Positions 17,912 through 26,258 of a stretch of 64,000 bases of DNA are shown here, piece by piece. This DNA is from Flavisolibacter ginsengisoli DSM 18119. Lineage in GTDB: Bacteria; Bacteroidota; Bacteroidia; Chitinophagales; Chitinophagaceae. The notes under the pieces were generated by a model, which was not told the origin of the DNA, ran no database searches, and saw only the letters and a program-made list of their open reading frames with translations. Within the stretch, counting starts at the first letter, position 1. Each line of letters starts with the position of its first letter. The stretch lies in NCBI RefSeq assembly GCF_900129295.1, contig NZ_FQUU01000001.1, forward strand, positions 310,001 to 374,000, read 5' to 3'. Position numbers and translations under genes: made by a program.

Positions 17912-17925
17912 ATGATCATGATCAT
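17912..17925. promoter_or_regulatory. 14-bp perfect palindrome over alternative start codons
   Basis: ATGATCATGATCAT reads the same on both strands and contains TGAT-CATG-ATCA, an FNR-type core. It spans three in-frame ATGs (17912, 17918, 17924). It may be an operator placed just before the real start, or simply a repetitive N-terminus. Confidence 0.3.
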
Positions 17926-18205
17926 GGATAATTTTATAAAGAGCCTGGATAGCGATCACCCACCTTCCCCTATATCAATTTACTTGCAGGCTTTATGGTA
18001 TGATGCAAAAGGAAACTGGGAGCAGGCGCACCAACTGGTACAGGACATAGAGACTGCAGAAGGATCCTTGATACATGCGTATCTGCATAGAAAGGAAGGC
18101 GATATTGCCAATGCAGGTTACTGGTACAGGAGGGCAGGTAAGTTACTGCCGGAAATATCGCTGAAGCAGGAATGGGAAAATATCGTCAAAGCCTTTTTAC
18201 TATAA
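17924..18205 (+). CDS. Conserved small protein of unknown function
   Basis: This is a short soluble protein of 93 residues, or 97 if the ATG at 17912 is used. The third ATG (MDNFIKSLDSDHPP) is preferred because the extra residues only repeat Met-Ile. The sequence LQALWYDAKGNWEQAHQLVQ, a following IHAYLHRKEGDIANAGYWYRRAGK and a final EWENIVKAFL match a widespread family of conserved hypothetical proteins. Their helix pairs look like degenerate TPR-type hairpins. No enzymatic role is known. It stands alone between PhnA and the GH43 gene. Confidence 0.75.
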   Translation: MDNFIKSLDSDHPPSPISIYLQALWYDAKGNWEQAHQLVQDIETAEGSLIHAYLHRKEGDIANAGYWYRRAGKLLPEISLKQEWENIVKAFLL

Positions 18206-18222
18206 ACGTGGCAGAGACATTA

Positions 18223-19203
18223 TTACTTCAATTTGATCTTTCCCACACCTTGTTTTGTAATTTTTACAGGTTTAATAAAGCCTTTTTCATCGAAGTACAT
18301 TTTGTCTATACAAACTACTCTATGATTTGCGGCCTTTTCACCTAATGGGCGGCGATGATAAATGATATACCATTGATCCTTACCAGGAACCTGTACCACT
18401 GAATGGTGCCCTGCTCCTGTTGCCACAGTAGAATCCTGTTTCAGGATAGTTCCTATGCGCTCAAAAGGACCAAAAGGTGAATCAGCCATAGCATATGCTA
18501 CTCTGTAATTAGGACCGCCCCACCCCCCTTCAGACCACATAAAATAGTATTTGTTTTTACGGGTGAACAGCACAGGTCCTTCAACATAATCTTTGGATGT
18601 AATCTCTTTAAATAGCTGTCCATCTTTTAAAGGCTGCAAACCTGTAAAATCATCTTTTAACCTTACTATGTTACAATGTCCCCATCCCCCATAGATCATA
18701 TAATACTCACCATCCTTATCACGAAATACAAACTGGTCTATGGGTTGCGCCCCATTCTCAACCGTACCAATCAATGGCTTGCCAATGTAATCTGTAAAGG
18801 GACCTCCAGGATCATTGGAAACAGCTACACCTATACCACCGATTTCACCAGGATGAACATCATTAGCGCTAAAGAATAAATAATACTTTCCGTTTTTGGA
18901 TATTATGGCAGGTGCCCAGATAGCTTTGGTGGCCCATTTAACTGATGCGGTATCCAGTATATGCTTATGGGTTTTCCATTTTACTCCATCACTGGAGGAA
19001 AAAGCATTTAGGTATACCTGTTGCTCATAAGGTGCCGAATAGGTGGGATAGATCCATAATTGCTTATTAAAAATGGCACCTTCCGGATCGGCATACCAAC
19101 CTGGAATAACCGGGTTGGAACGAGAAACAAATACGGATTTCTGCGCTTGCGCATATATAGAAGAGAAAAATAAATAGAATATAATTGCTACTAGCCTGTT
19201 CAT
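18223..19203 (-). CDS. Exported GH43 family glycoside hydrolase
   Basis: The ATG at 19203 (MNRLVAIIFYLF) is chosen because it starts a signal peptide ending near YAQAQ. The 326-residue enzyme is a single five-bladed beta-propeller of GH43 type, which removes arabinofuranosyl, xylosyl or related units from plant polysaccharides. Catalytic candidates are Asp39 (WYADPEG, general base), Asp156 (IDQFVF, pKa modulator) and Glu208 (VEGPVLF, general acid). GGWGGPNYRVAYAMADSPFGPF is the usual blade-5 pattern. There is no carbohydrate-binding module and no SusCD pair or other glycosidase next to it, so the substrate is open. Confidence 0.9.
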   Translation of the reverse strand: MNRLVAIIFYLFFSSIYAQAQKSVFVSRSNPVIPGWYADPEGAIFNKQLWIYPTYSAPYEQQVYLNAFSSSDGVKWKTHKHILDTASVKWATKAIWAPAIISKNGKYYLFFSANDVHPGEIGGIGVAVSNDPGGPFTDYIGKPLIGTVENGAQPIDQFVFRDKDGEYYMIYGGWGHCNIVRLKDDFTGLQPLKDGQLFKEITSKDYVEGPVLFTRKNKYYFMWSEGGWGGPNYRVAYAMADSPFGPFERIGTILKQDSTVATGAGHHSVVQVPGKDQWYIIYHRRPLGEKAANHRVVCIDKMYFDEKGFIKPVKITKQGVGKIKLK

Positions 19204-19385
19204 TTGGGGAATTTGATTAAGCATTAAAAGTATTGAATATCATATTATTTTTTTAAGTGCTACAAAATTTAAAGCAGAGAGCCAGGGAAATCTAAATTAT
19301 GGCATGGAATTTTAATTGCTGTGGAGCATTCCCGGTTGAATGACATAAGTTAGGCCGGGCATTATTTTAAATTAAAATTTTAAGT

Positions 19386-19874
19386 ATGAAGACATTTATT
19401 TTAATAGCGGGTATAGCTGCTAGCCTTATTGCCTGTAATAATGAATCAAAAGAAACAACAACAGTTGAACAGGATACTGTGTCTGATACAGCTACTACAA
19501 CAAATACAACAACCACTACCACAACTTATACACCAGCAGAAGGAGATGTTTCTTACAGGAATGGAAATGTAGTAGTGTGGAGAAACAATGAATGGACGAA
19601 AACTGATAAGGATGTAACGCTTGATAATGGTGTGGTTGTACATAAAGATGGCAAGGTGGAAAAAGATCATAATGTTGTGGTACTGGATGATGGAGAAGTG
19701 GTAAATAAATCAGGCAGGTTTTTCGACAAAGCTGGCAATGCTATAGATAATGCCTGGGATGCCACCAAAGAAGGAGCTAAAAAAGCTGGTAATGCCATAG
19801 AAAAAGGAGCCAATAAAGTTGGTGAAAAAGCAAAAGATGTATTTGATAAAGATGATAAAAAGGAACATAAATAA
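19386..19874 (+). CDS. Lipoprotein with DUF6799-like core and amphipathic Lys/Ala repeat tail
   Basis: The 162-residue lipoprotein has lipobox SLIAC (Cys17), a long Thr-rich tether (residues 25-48), then VSYRNGNVVVWRNNEWTKTDKDVTLDNGVVVHKDGKVEK...LDDGEVVNKSG. This repeated hairpin unit, one line of NG-V and DG-V, matches DUF6799-type domains. The tail (about 112-162) is a charged amphipathic helix, KAGNAI-DNAWDATKEGAKKAGNAIEKG, with roughly 11-residue periodicity like LEA/apolipoprotein-type repeats. It is probably an envelope stress or membrane-associated protein. The next gene encodes a second protein with the same kind of Lys/Ala/Gly repeat. Confidence 0.75.
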   Translation: MKTFILIAGIAASLIACNNESKETTTVEQDTVSDTATTTNTTTTTTTYTPAEGDVSYRNGNVVVWRNNEWTKTDKDVTLDNGVVVHKDGKVEKDHNVVVLDDGEVVNKSGRFFDKAGNAIDNAWDATKEGAKKAGNAIEKGANKVGEKAKDVFDKDDKKEHK

Positions 19875-20050
19875 TTCTATAAACATTTACTTGTAATTAC
19901 CTCACTTCGTAAACCGATCTTATTTACATTTTTTTACGCTTAACCAATTGTGTTAGAGCAAGATAGCAGTTGTGTAACCTTTCATGAATATATGAAAAAG
20001 CAGTGGCATCATTTTAGTGTAAATAAGTAATAACACTAAAAAGTACAACT

Positions 20051-20389
20051 ATGAAAAAGATAATAGGTATAGCACTGGTAGCTATTTTGGGTTTAAATGC
20101 TCCGGCATTTGCTCAAAACAAAGTGGATAAGGCTGGCAAAGCCGTAAAAAAAGGTGCATCAAAAGCCTGGCATGGCACTAAAAAAGGCGCCAAGGCAGTA
20201 GGTAATAAAACTGCGCAAGTAGCCTCAAAAGGCAAAGCCCGGGTTACGGATAAAAAATCTGATGTGTGGATAGGCCCTGAAGGCCAAACTATATATGTTT
20301 CTGGTGATAACCGATATTATTGGGTTAATGGTAAGGGAAAACATATTTACGTAAGTGAGGCCGCTTTAAAAGCCAGGAATAAAGACTAG
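20051..20389 (+). CDS. Exported Lys/Ala/Gly-repeat protein
   Basis: The 112-residue protein has a signal peptide ending PAFAQ. Residues 24-66 then repeat KAG-KA-KKGASKAW, TKKGAKAVGN and KTAQVASKGKARV, a basic amphipathic helix of LEA-like character. A final domain, SDVWIGPEGQTIYVSGDNRYYWVNGKGKHIYVSEAAL, reads like a short beta-hairpin domain. The repeat resembles the C-terminal tail of the preceding lipoprotein gene (162 bases upstream). Both could protect or organise the envelope under stress, but this is inference from sequence character only. A clear terminator follows. Confidence 0.7.
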   Translation: MKKIIGIALVAILGLNAPAFAQNKVDKAGKAVKKGASKAWHGTKKGAKAVGNKTAQVASKGKARVTDKKSDVWIGPEGQTIYVSGDNRYYWVNGKGKHIYVSEAALKARNKD

Positions 20390-20404
20390 GCGTTACCAAC
20401 TTTT

Positions 20405-20457
20405 AAAAGGTCATCATCTGTTGCTCAGATCATTAGGGCAACAAATGATGATCTTTT
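20405..20457 (+). terminator. Rho-independent terminator
   Basis: AAAAGGTCATCAT..TGTTGC pairs with GCAACA..ATGATGATCTTTT over about 18 bp with few mismatches and ends in TTATTTT. It lies 16 bases after the stop of the Lys/Ala/Gly-repeat protein gene. Confidence 0.8.
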
Positions 20458-20488
20458 ATTTTGCAGCTATTCCTTATATGCTCACCAA

Positions 20489-20534
20489 TATTTATTATAA
20501 CTATTAGCTGCTATTTATTATAACTATTAGCTGC
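20489..20534. repeat. Perfect 23-bp tandem duplication
   Basis: The unit TATTTATTATAACTATTAGCTGC occurs twice in direct contact (20489-20511 and 20512-20534) with no mismatch. It is downstream of the terminator and in no gene. It may be a recent slippage product or a doubled binding site. Confidence 0.85.
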
Positions 20535-20584
20535 TGTAAGCTTCTTTATAGCAGTAACTTAAAATTTACCAATACAGATTAAAA

Positions 20585-20968
20585 TTAACTCCTTCTATTG
20601 CAGACGAGCAATGTATGGAGCAGGAAACCTATGCATATGCCTGCTATTATTTGCCTGGTGTTGTCAACAGGTATAAATCTTGTGCAACCAGGTGTTATTT
20701 CGTAAACACCTTTGGCACGGGCATACATACCACCGCCTCCTCCCGCTCCTTCCCCTATGGGTTGATCTTCCTGGGTAATAGCATTACTATCACCATGTTT
20801 CTTATTTTTCTTTCCCTGTCCAAATCCTCCACCTAGTCCATAAGCTATTCTTGCCACAGGAATAATGGTTTTATCGCCGGCTCTAATAGGCTCACCAAAA
20901 ATATTTTTTACTGACGCTGATTGTTGAAAACCAGATGCCAGTTTTTCTATGAAATTTTGATCAGGCAT
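20585..20968 (-). CDS. GerW (YtfJ)-family protein with C-terminal membrane segment
   Basis: The ATG at 20968 (MPDQNFIEKLASGFQQ) gives a 127-residue protein; an upstream start at 21055 adds a basic, non-conserved stretch. NIFGEPIRAGDKTIIPVARI, YGLGGGFGQG, GEGAGGGGGMYARAKGVYEITP and RFIPVD are the family hallmark. GerW was named in Bacillus, where it is a spore protein, but homologues are widespread in non-sporulating bacteria. The last 20 residues (AGICIGFLLHTLLV) form a membrane helix. No sporulation genes are present, so the role here is unknown. Confidence 0.88.
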   Translation of the reverse strand: MPDQNFIEKLASGFQQSASVKNIFGEPIRAGDKTIIPVARIAYGLGGGFGQGKKNKKHGDSNAITQEDQPIGEGAGGGGGMYARAKGVYEITPGCTRFIPVDNTRQIIAGICIGFLLHTLLVCNRRS

Positions 20969-21242
20969 ATAGTTTGATTTAAATGATTTAGCAGAACGTT
21001 TACGATACAAACATTGATCTGTAAGATTCAACTTGTACAAAGCTCGCTTTTTCACCTAAATCAGAACTCAGCAACAGCGTTGATTACATGGTTATAATAA
21101 TTCAGAAAAAAATGTTTCCAGGTTAACAGAATCAATTACTACCTTTCAATAGGCTTTACCATGATCTGTAAGATCATCCAATCTTTCCCCTGCGCATAAC
21201 TCCCCTAGTCCGGCATTTACATTTTTAAACCAAAACAATAAT

Positions 21243-21788
21243 ATGAAACAGTTGATCATTTGTTACTGTCTGGCGTTCTTTTTATTCTCATGCAAAGACA
21301 ATGAAACAAAAACCAAAGGCATGGCTACAGTTGCCACAGACAGTACTACTACAAAAACAGCGACAGATCTCCCTTACCAGGCTTTATATTCAAGCGAATG
21401 GAATAATGATGTTTCAGATGCAGACCTTAAAATGGTTTTAACTACTTACAAAGACTGGGAGAATAATAATTTGAGCGGTCTTTTGAAATCCATGGCGGAT
21501 TCAGTTGAAATTGATATGTCTTCAGGGGAGCATTCCAAAAAAACCAATGCCGACCTGGGGAAGATGTGGTCTACTTACAGGGACAGTTTGAGTTCAGTTA
21601 AAATTACTATGCATGCATGGAACAAAATGCATTCTATTGACAAGAAAGACAATTATATCGTTACCTGGTATGACGAAACTGATACATACAAAAACGGCAA
21701 AGTAGATTCAGCGAGTTATCATGATATCAACCAGGTAAAGGATGGAAAGATCAACTGGTATTCCCAATACAAAAGACCCAAAAAATAG
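21243..21788 (+). CDS. Lipoprotein with SnoaL/NTF2-like domain
   Basis: The protein has lipobox FLFSC (Cys17), a Thr/Lys-rich tether (20-40), then about 130 residues with helices and strands. The central pattern is YKDWENNNLSGLLKSMADSVEIDMSSGE, followed by WSTYRDSLSSVKITMHAWNKMHSI and YIVTWYDETDTYKNGKVDSASYHDINQVKDGKI. This order (helix, D-V-D strand, helices, then two strands with a GK turn) is that of SnoaL/NTF2-like alpha+beta barrels. It probably binds a small ligand at the envelope. Catalytic residues cannot be assigned. Confidence 0.65.
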   Translation: MKQLIICYCLAFFLFSCKDNETKTKGMATVATDSTTTKTATDLPYQALYSSEWNNDVSDADLKMVLTTYKDWENNNLSGLLKSMADSVEIDMSSGEHSKKTNADLGKMWSTYRDSLSSVKITMHAWNKMHSIDKKDNYIVTWYDETDTYKNGKVDSASYHDINQVKDGKINWYSQYKRPKK

Positions 21789-21887
21789 GCTGCATCAACT
21801 TTTATTATATTGTGTGCAGCAGGATAAAGCAATAAGATTTGAATTCCCAGGATAATTCGTGAAGCAAGGTAATGCCCTGCATTACCT

Positions 21888-22361
21888 TTATTTTAATTGC
21901 ATAAGGCCTTCGAAACTGTTTCTTAAACTTACTGCACCCAATACCATTAATGCAGCTAAAACAAGTCCCAGGATGAGAAATACAAGGGCCATGTCCGCTA
22001 ATGGGAAATCTATATATGTATTAATCCCAATTAATTTTGCCAACAGTACAATTATCATAAGATAAAAAGCAGCCACCATAGTATAGTTAGGCCTGGCAAT
22101 AGTTTGAATGTATGTTTTCCTGTCCTCTTCTTTTAAGGTACAATTCAGGTAAGCCATCCTTTTGGGGAAACCGATAACATTTAAACTGGCAAATGTCCAT
22201 TTAGGCCAAAATTGAAAACTTCCATCATCGTATAGCTTACCGGAAATATTTTCGGAGTAATCATACCATGGAAGCCTGAGGATAGATTTTATTTCTGCAT
22301 GTACATTTTCGAAAGAGTCCTGTACTAAATATGTCTTTTTAAATGAAAAGAATAGGGTCAT
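21888..22361 (-). CDS. Hypothetical protein with two C-terminal membrane helices
   Basis: I do not recognise a family. The 157-residue protein has a soluble N-terminal part (about 1-92) with FENVHAEIKSILRLPWYDYSENISGKLYDDGSFQFWPKW, a likely PH-like or small alpha+beta domain, followed by two transmembrane helices (about 93-115 and 120-143). This resembles small membrane-anchored proteins with a cytoplasmic N-domain. The upstream spacer has three inverted repeats (22412-22489) that may control it. Confidence 0.6.
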   Translation of the reverse strand: MTLFFSFKKTYLVQDSFENVHAEIKSILRLPWYDYSENISGKLYDDGSFQFWPKWTFASLNVIGFPKRMAYLNCTLKEEDRKTYIQTIARPNYTMVAAFYLMIIVLLAKLIGINTYIDFPLADMALVFLILGLVLAALMVLGAVSLRNSFEGLMQLK

Positions 22362-22411
22362 AGAGTATTGCCAAAACGCTTATTGCTAATCGTGAAAGCG
22401 TAGTCGCAAAT

Positions 22412-22489
22412 GTATGGCCATTGGCAAACTGGCCATACTTGTTTTGGTTGCCAATTTTTTAACTATGTAAAACTATATCCGTATAGTTT
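22412..22489. promoter_or_regulatory. Cluster of inverted repeats upstream of the hypothetical gene
   Basis: GTATGGCCA (22412-22420) and TGGCCATAC (22430-22438) form a perfect 9-bp stem. TTGGCAA (22421-22427) and TTGCCAA (22448-22454) interleave with it. AAACTATA-TCCG-TATAGTTT (22470-22489) is a separate 8-bp stem that could end the upstream DinB-like gene on the minus strand. Confidence 0.45.
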
Positions 22490-22528
22490 AATTTACAAAA
22501 TACATTTATTTGTCTGGAATTTAGGTAA

Positions 22529-22978
22529 CTATTCACTGTCTAATAACCTTCGGTGATAGTTAACCTGACCTAAATGATAGGCAAGGTGAGTCGCCAGGTG
22601 AACCAGCATATATTCTGTTGATGTTCTTGTGTCCAGGACAAATAATGGATACTCTTTACTTAGCTCCGATTCATCAAGCTTGCTGAGTACCTGGTCAATT
22701 ATTGACATTAAGCCTGTAATTTTCTTCACCAGTACTGTCCTTGGAATGTATTTAAGTGAGAACTCCTGGTCCCTGTTTCTAATGTAATTTATTCCTCCCA
22801 GTTCTTTCCCGATATAGGTATTAAGATTACCCGCAATGTGCAGGCAGAGATTTCCTGAAGAATTGGCAATTTGCTTATCTATGATCCAGATCTTTTCTTC
22901 GCTGGTATAACTTTCTATTTCTTTTTTCAACCTGTTAAGGTCCCTGTTAAACAGGCTTTTAAGTGTTTCCAATAACAT
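22529..22978 (-). CDS. DinB-like four-helix metal-binding protein (DUF1572-like)
   Basis: The 149-residue protein is all-helical. SSGNLCLHIAGNLNTYIG contains the first metal-ligand His (residue 47), and LATHLAYHLGQVNYHRRLL carries the last cluster of His near the C-terminus. This His arrangement is that of the DinB/YfiT superfamily, specifically the DUF1572-type branch with N-x-x-HIAGNL. Members of the superfamily include mycothiol- or bacillithiol-dependent transferases. The substrate here is unknown and there is no signal peptide. It may be followed by the AT-rich hairpin at 22470-22489. Confidence 0.8.
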   Translation of the reverse strand: MLLETLKSLFNRDLNRLKKEIESYTSEEKIWIIDKQIANSSGNLCLHIAGNLNTYIGKELGGINYIRNRDQEFSLKYIPRTVLVKKITGLMSIIDQVLSKLDESELSKEYPLFVLDTRTSTEYMLVHLATHLAYHLGQVNYHRRLLDSE

Positions 22979-23072
22979 ACTAAGAAGAATTAATTAAATA
23001 CATGGAGACAAAGCTGCTTTCCGTTTGAGAAAACGCTTATCTACAGTTATAATCCCACACATAAATTACTAA

Positions 23073-24023
23073 CTAATCTATCGGGATAAGTTTTGCATTT
23101 TCATCCAGCCACATCTTGAATGATTTTAATTCAGGATTTAACTGTTTTGAAAATTCAACATTGCGCACACTGTTACAAACCTCATCAAAGTCACGATAAA
23201 ATTGAAACATATTGCCCAAGTCATCCGAACCAGGAAATCCCAGTTTACGATAGCTTTCAGGAGAAATATTATTAAAACGAACTTCTTTACCCAAGGCGCT
23301 GGTAAGCGCATTTGCCATTTCCTGCCCTGTTAGATGCTCTCCGGCAACGCCAATTGTCTTTCCTAATAATTCTTTACCTTTTTTAAAGATCCCATAGGCA
23401 CATTTACCTATATCTTCAGCAGCTATACCAGCCATTTTTTTATCACCTAATGGGAGTGTCAGGTACAATATACCGTCCTCACCTCTTTTTGGTCCACTTC
23501 CAAAATAAATAAAATTATCCCAATAGAAAGAAGCCCTTAGAAAAGTGGTAGGGACGCCAAAGTCAATAAAGAATTGATCTGCTTCACCTTTAGCATCAAA
23601 ATGGGGAACTTTATATTTTCCCATCAGGGTTGGAATGCGATCATCCTCAATTGGAACCCATTTTCGGGTATCCTCCAGCGTTGACCAGATCACATGTTGC
23701 AATCCAGCTTCTTTAGCAGCTTCTGCCATTTTTTTAGCTTCCTCCAATTCTTTTTCAGGTGAAAAATGTGCCCAATAAAAAGTAACAAAATAAGCCCCAT
23801 AGGCGCCTGCCAATGCCTTTGCCACAGTTTCACGATCATCAATATTGGCCGCTACAACTTCAGCTCCCAATTGAGCCAGCTCCTTCGCTTTGTCAGAATT
23901 CACATCTCTTGTGACAGCCCTGACTGCGAATTCCTTGCTTTTATCAGAAAGAATAGCACGGGCCACACCTCCGCCCTGGGCCCCGGTAGCACCGAATACA
24001 GTGATAATTTTTGATTGTGACAT
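23073..24023 (-). CDS. NmrA/HSCARG-like NAD(P)-binding protein
   Basis: The 316-residue protein is a Rossmann-fold member of the atypical short-chain dehydrogenase group. The N-terminal VFGATGAQGGGVARAIL is the NmrA-type dinucleotide motif. RAVTRDVNSDKAKELAQLGAEVVAANIDD supplies the NADP-preferring Arg and the second strand. HVIWSTLEDTRKW and PTTFLRASFYWDNF are typical of NmrA/HSCARG proteins, which act as redox sensors or regulators more than as enzymes. It lacks the YxxxK catalytic pair. There is no operon partner. Confidence 0.88.
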   Translation of the reverse strand: MSQSKIITVFGATGAQGGGVARAILSDKSKEFAVRAVTRDVNSDKAKELAQLGAEVVAANIDDRETVAKALAGAYGAYFVTFYWAHFSPEKELEEAKKMAEAAKEAGLQHVIWSTLEDTRKWVPIEDDRIPTLMGKYKVPHFDAKGEADQFFIDFGVPTTFLRASFYWDNFIYFGSGPKRGEDGILYLTLPLGDKKMAGIAAEDIGKCAYGIFKKGKELLGKTIGVAGEHLTGQEMANALTSALGKEVRFNNISPESYRKLGFPGSDDLGNMFQFYRDFDEVCNSVRNVEFSKQLNPELKSFKMWLDENAKLIPID

Positions 24024-24393
24024 GGCTGTTAGTTTATAGTTTTTATAAATGATGTTATTTACTACGGTAAGTCCGAGTTAACAAAAACAAAGATTTCCAG
24101 GTATAGAATATTTGAATGGGTGGAATTAATAAGTGACAAAGTCCAACAGGGCACTAGATTTCAACTTCACTTTTTACCAAGAAGCTACGTGTTCATGAAG
24201 TTCCAAAAAATTACAATATTATAAGAAGCTTTTTACAACTTCCCCAGGATCAACCATGTATTGGACTTAATTACAGCTACAAGACAAAATGATCTTATGT
24301 ACATGTGCTTACCTAATTTCAACATGAAATGAACAGTTATTGCTTTTCTTTGTATTCTGCTAGAGTATTCAATTATAACCCAAAAACCAATTT
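24024..24393. other. Divergent intergenic spacer
   Basis: This 370-base gap separates the NmrA-like (minus) and SDR (plus) genes and must hold both promoters. I see no gene, terminator or clear repeat in it. Confidence 0.5.
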
Positions 24394-25107
24394 ATGAACC
24401 TCAAGGATAAGGTAGCTTATATCACAGGTGGCAGCAAAGGAATAGGATATGGTATAGCGAAAACACTATTGAATGAAGGGATGCGTGTCGCCATAACAAG
24501 CCGTAATTTAACTTCTGCAAAAAAAGCTGCAGAGTCCCTTAGCAATGACCCTACACGTATTTTGGCCATTGAATCAGAGGTAAGTTCAATGGCTTCGGAA
24601 GTGAAGGCCATTCAATCCGTCATTGAACATTTTGGGCAATTGGATGTGTTGATTGCCAATGCAGGTGTTGGACATTTTGCACCTATAGATACCCTTTCAG
24701 AAACAGAATGGAAACAAACAATTGATACCAACCTTACTGGTGTATTCAATAGTGTAAAAGCAGGAATTGATGCATTGAAAAAAACCAAAGGCTATATTAT
24801 CACCATTGCCAGCCTGGCAGGCACGAATTTCTTTGAAACTGCTTCCGCTTATAATGCCAGTAAATTTGGGTTGGTAGGCTTTACCCAAGCTATTATGCTG
24901 GATCTGCGTAAGTATGGTATCAAGGTTACTACCATCATGCCTGGATCTGTAGCTACTCATTTCAATGACCATACACCTTCAGAAGCTGATGCCTGGAAGA
25001 TCCAGCCTGAGGATATTGGACAGATCGTTGCTGACCTGTTGCATATGCCTGCAAGAACATTACCAAGCAAGGTGGAGGTTAGACCCTCAATGCCAGGAAA
25101 AGGATAA
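24394..25107 (+). CDS. Short-chain dehydrogenase/reductase
   Basis: The 237-residue classical SDR is an NAD(P)-dependent oxidoreductase. Visible motifs are TGGSKGIG (11-18, cofactor), NAG (89-91), Asn113, Ser140, Tyr153 and Lys157 (catalytic, in SAYNASK) and MPGSVATHF after the active site. SR at residues 36-37 after the second strand suggests NADPH. It is slightly short for classical SDRs. The substrate is unknown and it is not in an operon. Confidence 0.9.
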   Translation: MNLKDKVAYITGGSKGIGYGIAKTLLNEGMRVAITSRNLTSAKKAAESLSNDPTRILAIESEVSSMASEVKAIQSVIEHFGQLDVLIANAGVGHFAPIDTLSETEWKQTIDTNLTGVFNSVKAGIDALKKTKGYIITIASLAGTNFFETASAYNASKFGLVGFTQAIMLDLRKYGIKVTTIMPGSVATHFNDHTPSEADAWKIQPEDIGQIVADLLHMPARTLPSKVEVRPSMPGKG

Positions 25108-25129
25108 TCCTGCTTTAAATAAAATAATA

Positions 25130-26170
25130 TTATTGATAGAGTTCACTGGAAATGGTTACACAAACACAGGTACCCAATCCTTTTCCTGTTTTCACCTTTA
25201 GCTGGCCATTGATAGAGGCTACTCTTTCCCTGATATTGGTGAGGCCTGGAGTGATCTTTTGCTGGCCTAATTCAAATCCCTTTCCGTCATCTTGTATTGT
25301 GAGACATATTTCATCATTCAACTTTTCAAGGCGGATCTTTACAGATGAGGCACCTGCATGGTTCATAATATTGCTGAGCGCTTCCTGGCAGATCCTGAAG
25401 AAATCCAACTGCGTATCATAGGTTAATAGATCTTCATTAAACCTGCTCTCATAAATGCAGGGAATGCCGTTCAAAATAGAAAATTCATTACAAAGCCATT
25501 CCAGTGTATCATGCAGGCCCAGGTCTTCCAACATATTTGGACTAATGGAAAAAGAGATCCGGCGCATAGCATTGATCAGGAGGTCAGAAACTCCCAGGGC
25601 ATGGTCGATCCTGGTTTGAGTTGGCCTCGGCAGATCTGGAGTATGGTGCCTGATCCAGTCAAGATCCATTTTTACAACGGAAGCCAACTGTGCCAGCTCT
25701 TCATGTAGTTCAATAGCCAGATATTTCCTGTCTTTTTCCAAACTGGCTTTAAAGTGACTGGCCAGGCTTTTAAACTTTTTATACTTTTCCTCTATTTCCA
25801 GTTCTGCCTGTTTTTTGACAGTTATGTTCTTGGCAATGGCCAACACAACTTCCATGTCCGGAAGATAAATGGAGGTCCAGTGCAACCATACTACTTTACC
25901 TGACTTTGCAACATAACGGTTCTCAAAATTTACCAGGGCCTCGCCTTCAAATAACTTATTTCTTTTACGGCTGGTGAGCTTTTTATCTTCCGGGTGAATT
26001 AAGCTGGAAATAGGCCTTGCCAATAATTCTTCCCTTGTAAATTCCAGTGTATCTATTACTGACTGATTTATTTTTTTAAAGAATCCCTCCCTGTCAGCTA
26101 TGCACACCAGGTCCGGCGTGCGTTCAAGAAAGGAGAATACATCATAATCAGTTTGTTTCAATAGGTCCAT
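25130..26170 (-). CDS. PAS-domain sensor histidine kinase (NarX/LytS-type HisKA_3)
   Basis: The 346-residue cytoplasmic kinase has one PAS domain (about 8-118; RTPDLVCIADREGFFKKINQS, then the IHPEDKK and WLHWTSIYLP strands). A coiled linker (118-150) leads to a HisKA_3 dimerisation domain with phospho-acceptor His156 in AIELHEELAQ. The HATPase domain carries the N-box CQEALSNIMNHAGAS and the G1 box DDGKGFEL. There is no membrane segment. Its response regulator is not adjacent. The gene follows the sugar dehydrogenase on the same strand (88-base gap) and could be co-transcribed with it. Confidence 0.9.
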   Translation of the reverse strand: MDLLKQTDYDVFSFLERTPDLVCIADREGFFKKINQSVIDTLEFTREELLARPISSLIHPEDKKLTSRKRNKLFEGEALVNFENRYVAKSGKVVWLHWTSIYLPDMEVVLAIAKNITVKKQAELEIEEKYKKFKSLASHFKASLEKDRKYLAIELHEELAQLASVVKMDLDWIRHHTPDLPRPTQTRIDHALGVSDLLINAMRRISFSISPNMLEDLGLHDTLEWLCNEFSILNGIPCIYESRFNEDLLTYDTQLDFFRICQEALSNIMNHAGASSVKIRLEKLNDEICLTIQDDGKGFELGQQKITPGLTNIRERVASINGQLKVKTGKGLGTCVCVTISSELYQ

Positions 26171-26258
26171 GGAAAAATGAAAATACAGAAATACAAGTAT
26201 ACTAAAGATTAAACTATTAGATTGATTTGCTTCTCTTTATGAAACTTCACTATATCAT

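Noticed and set aside
20489-20534. CRISPR-like repeat
   Set aside because: Only two units in direct contact without spacers, and no cas genes.
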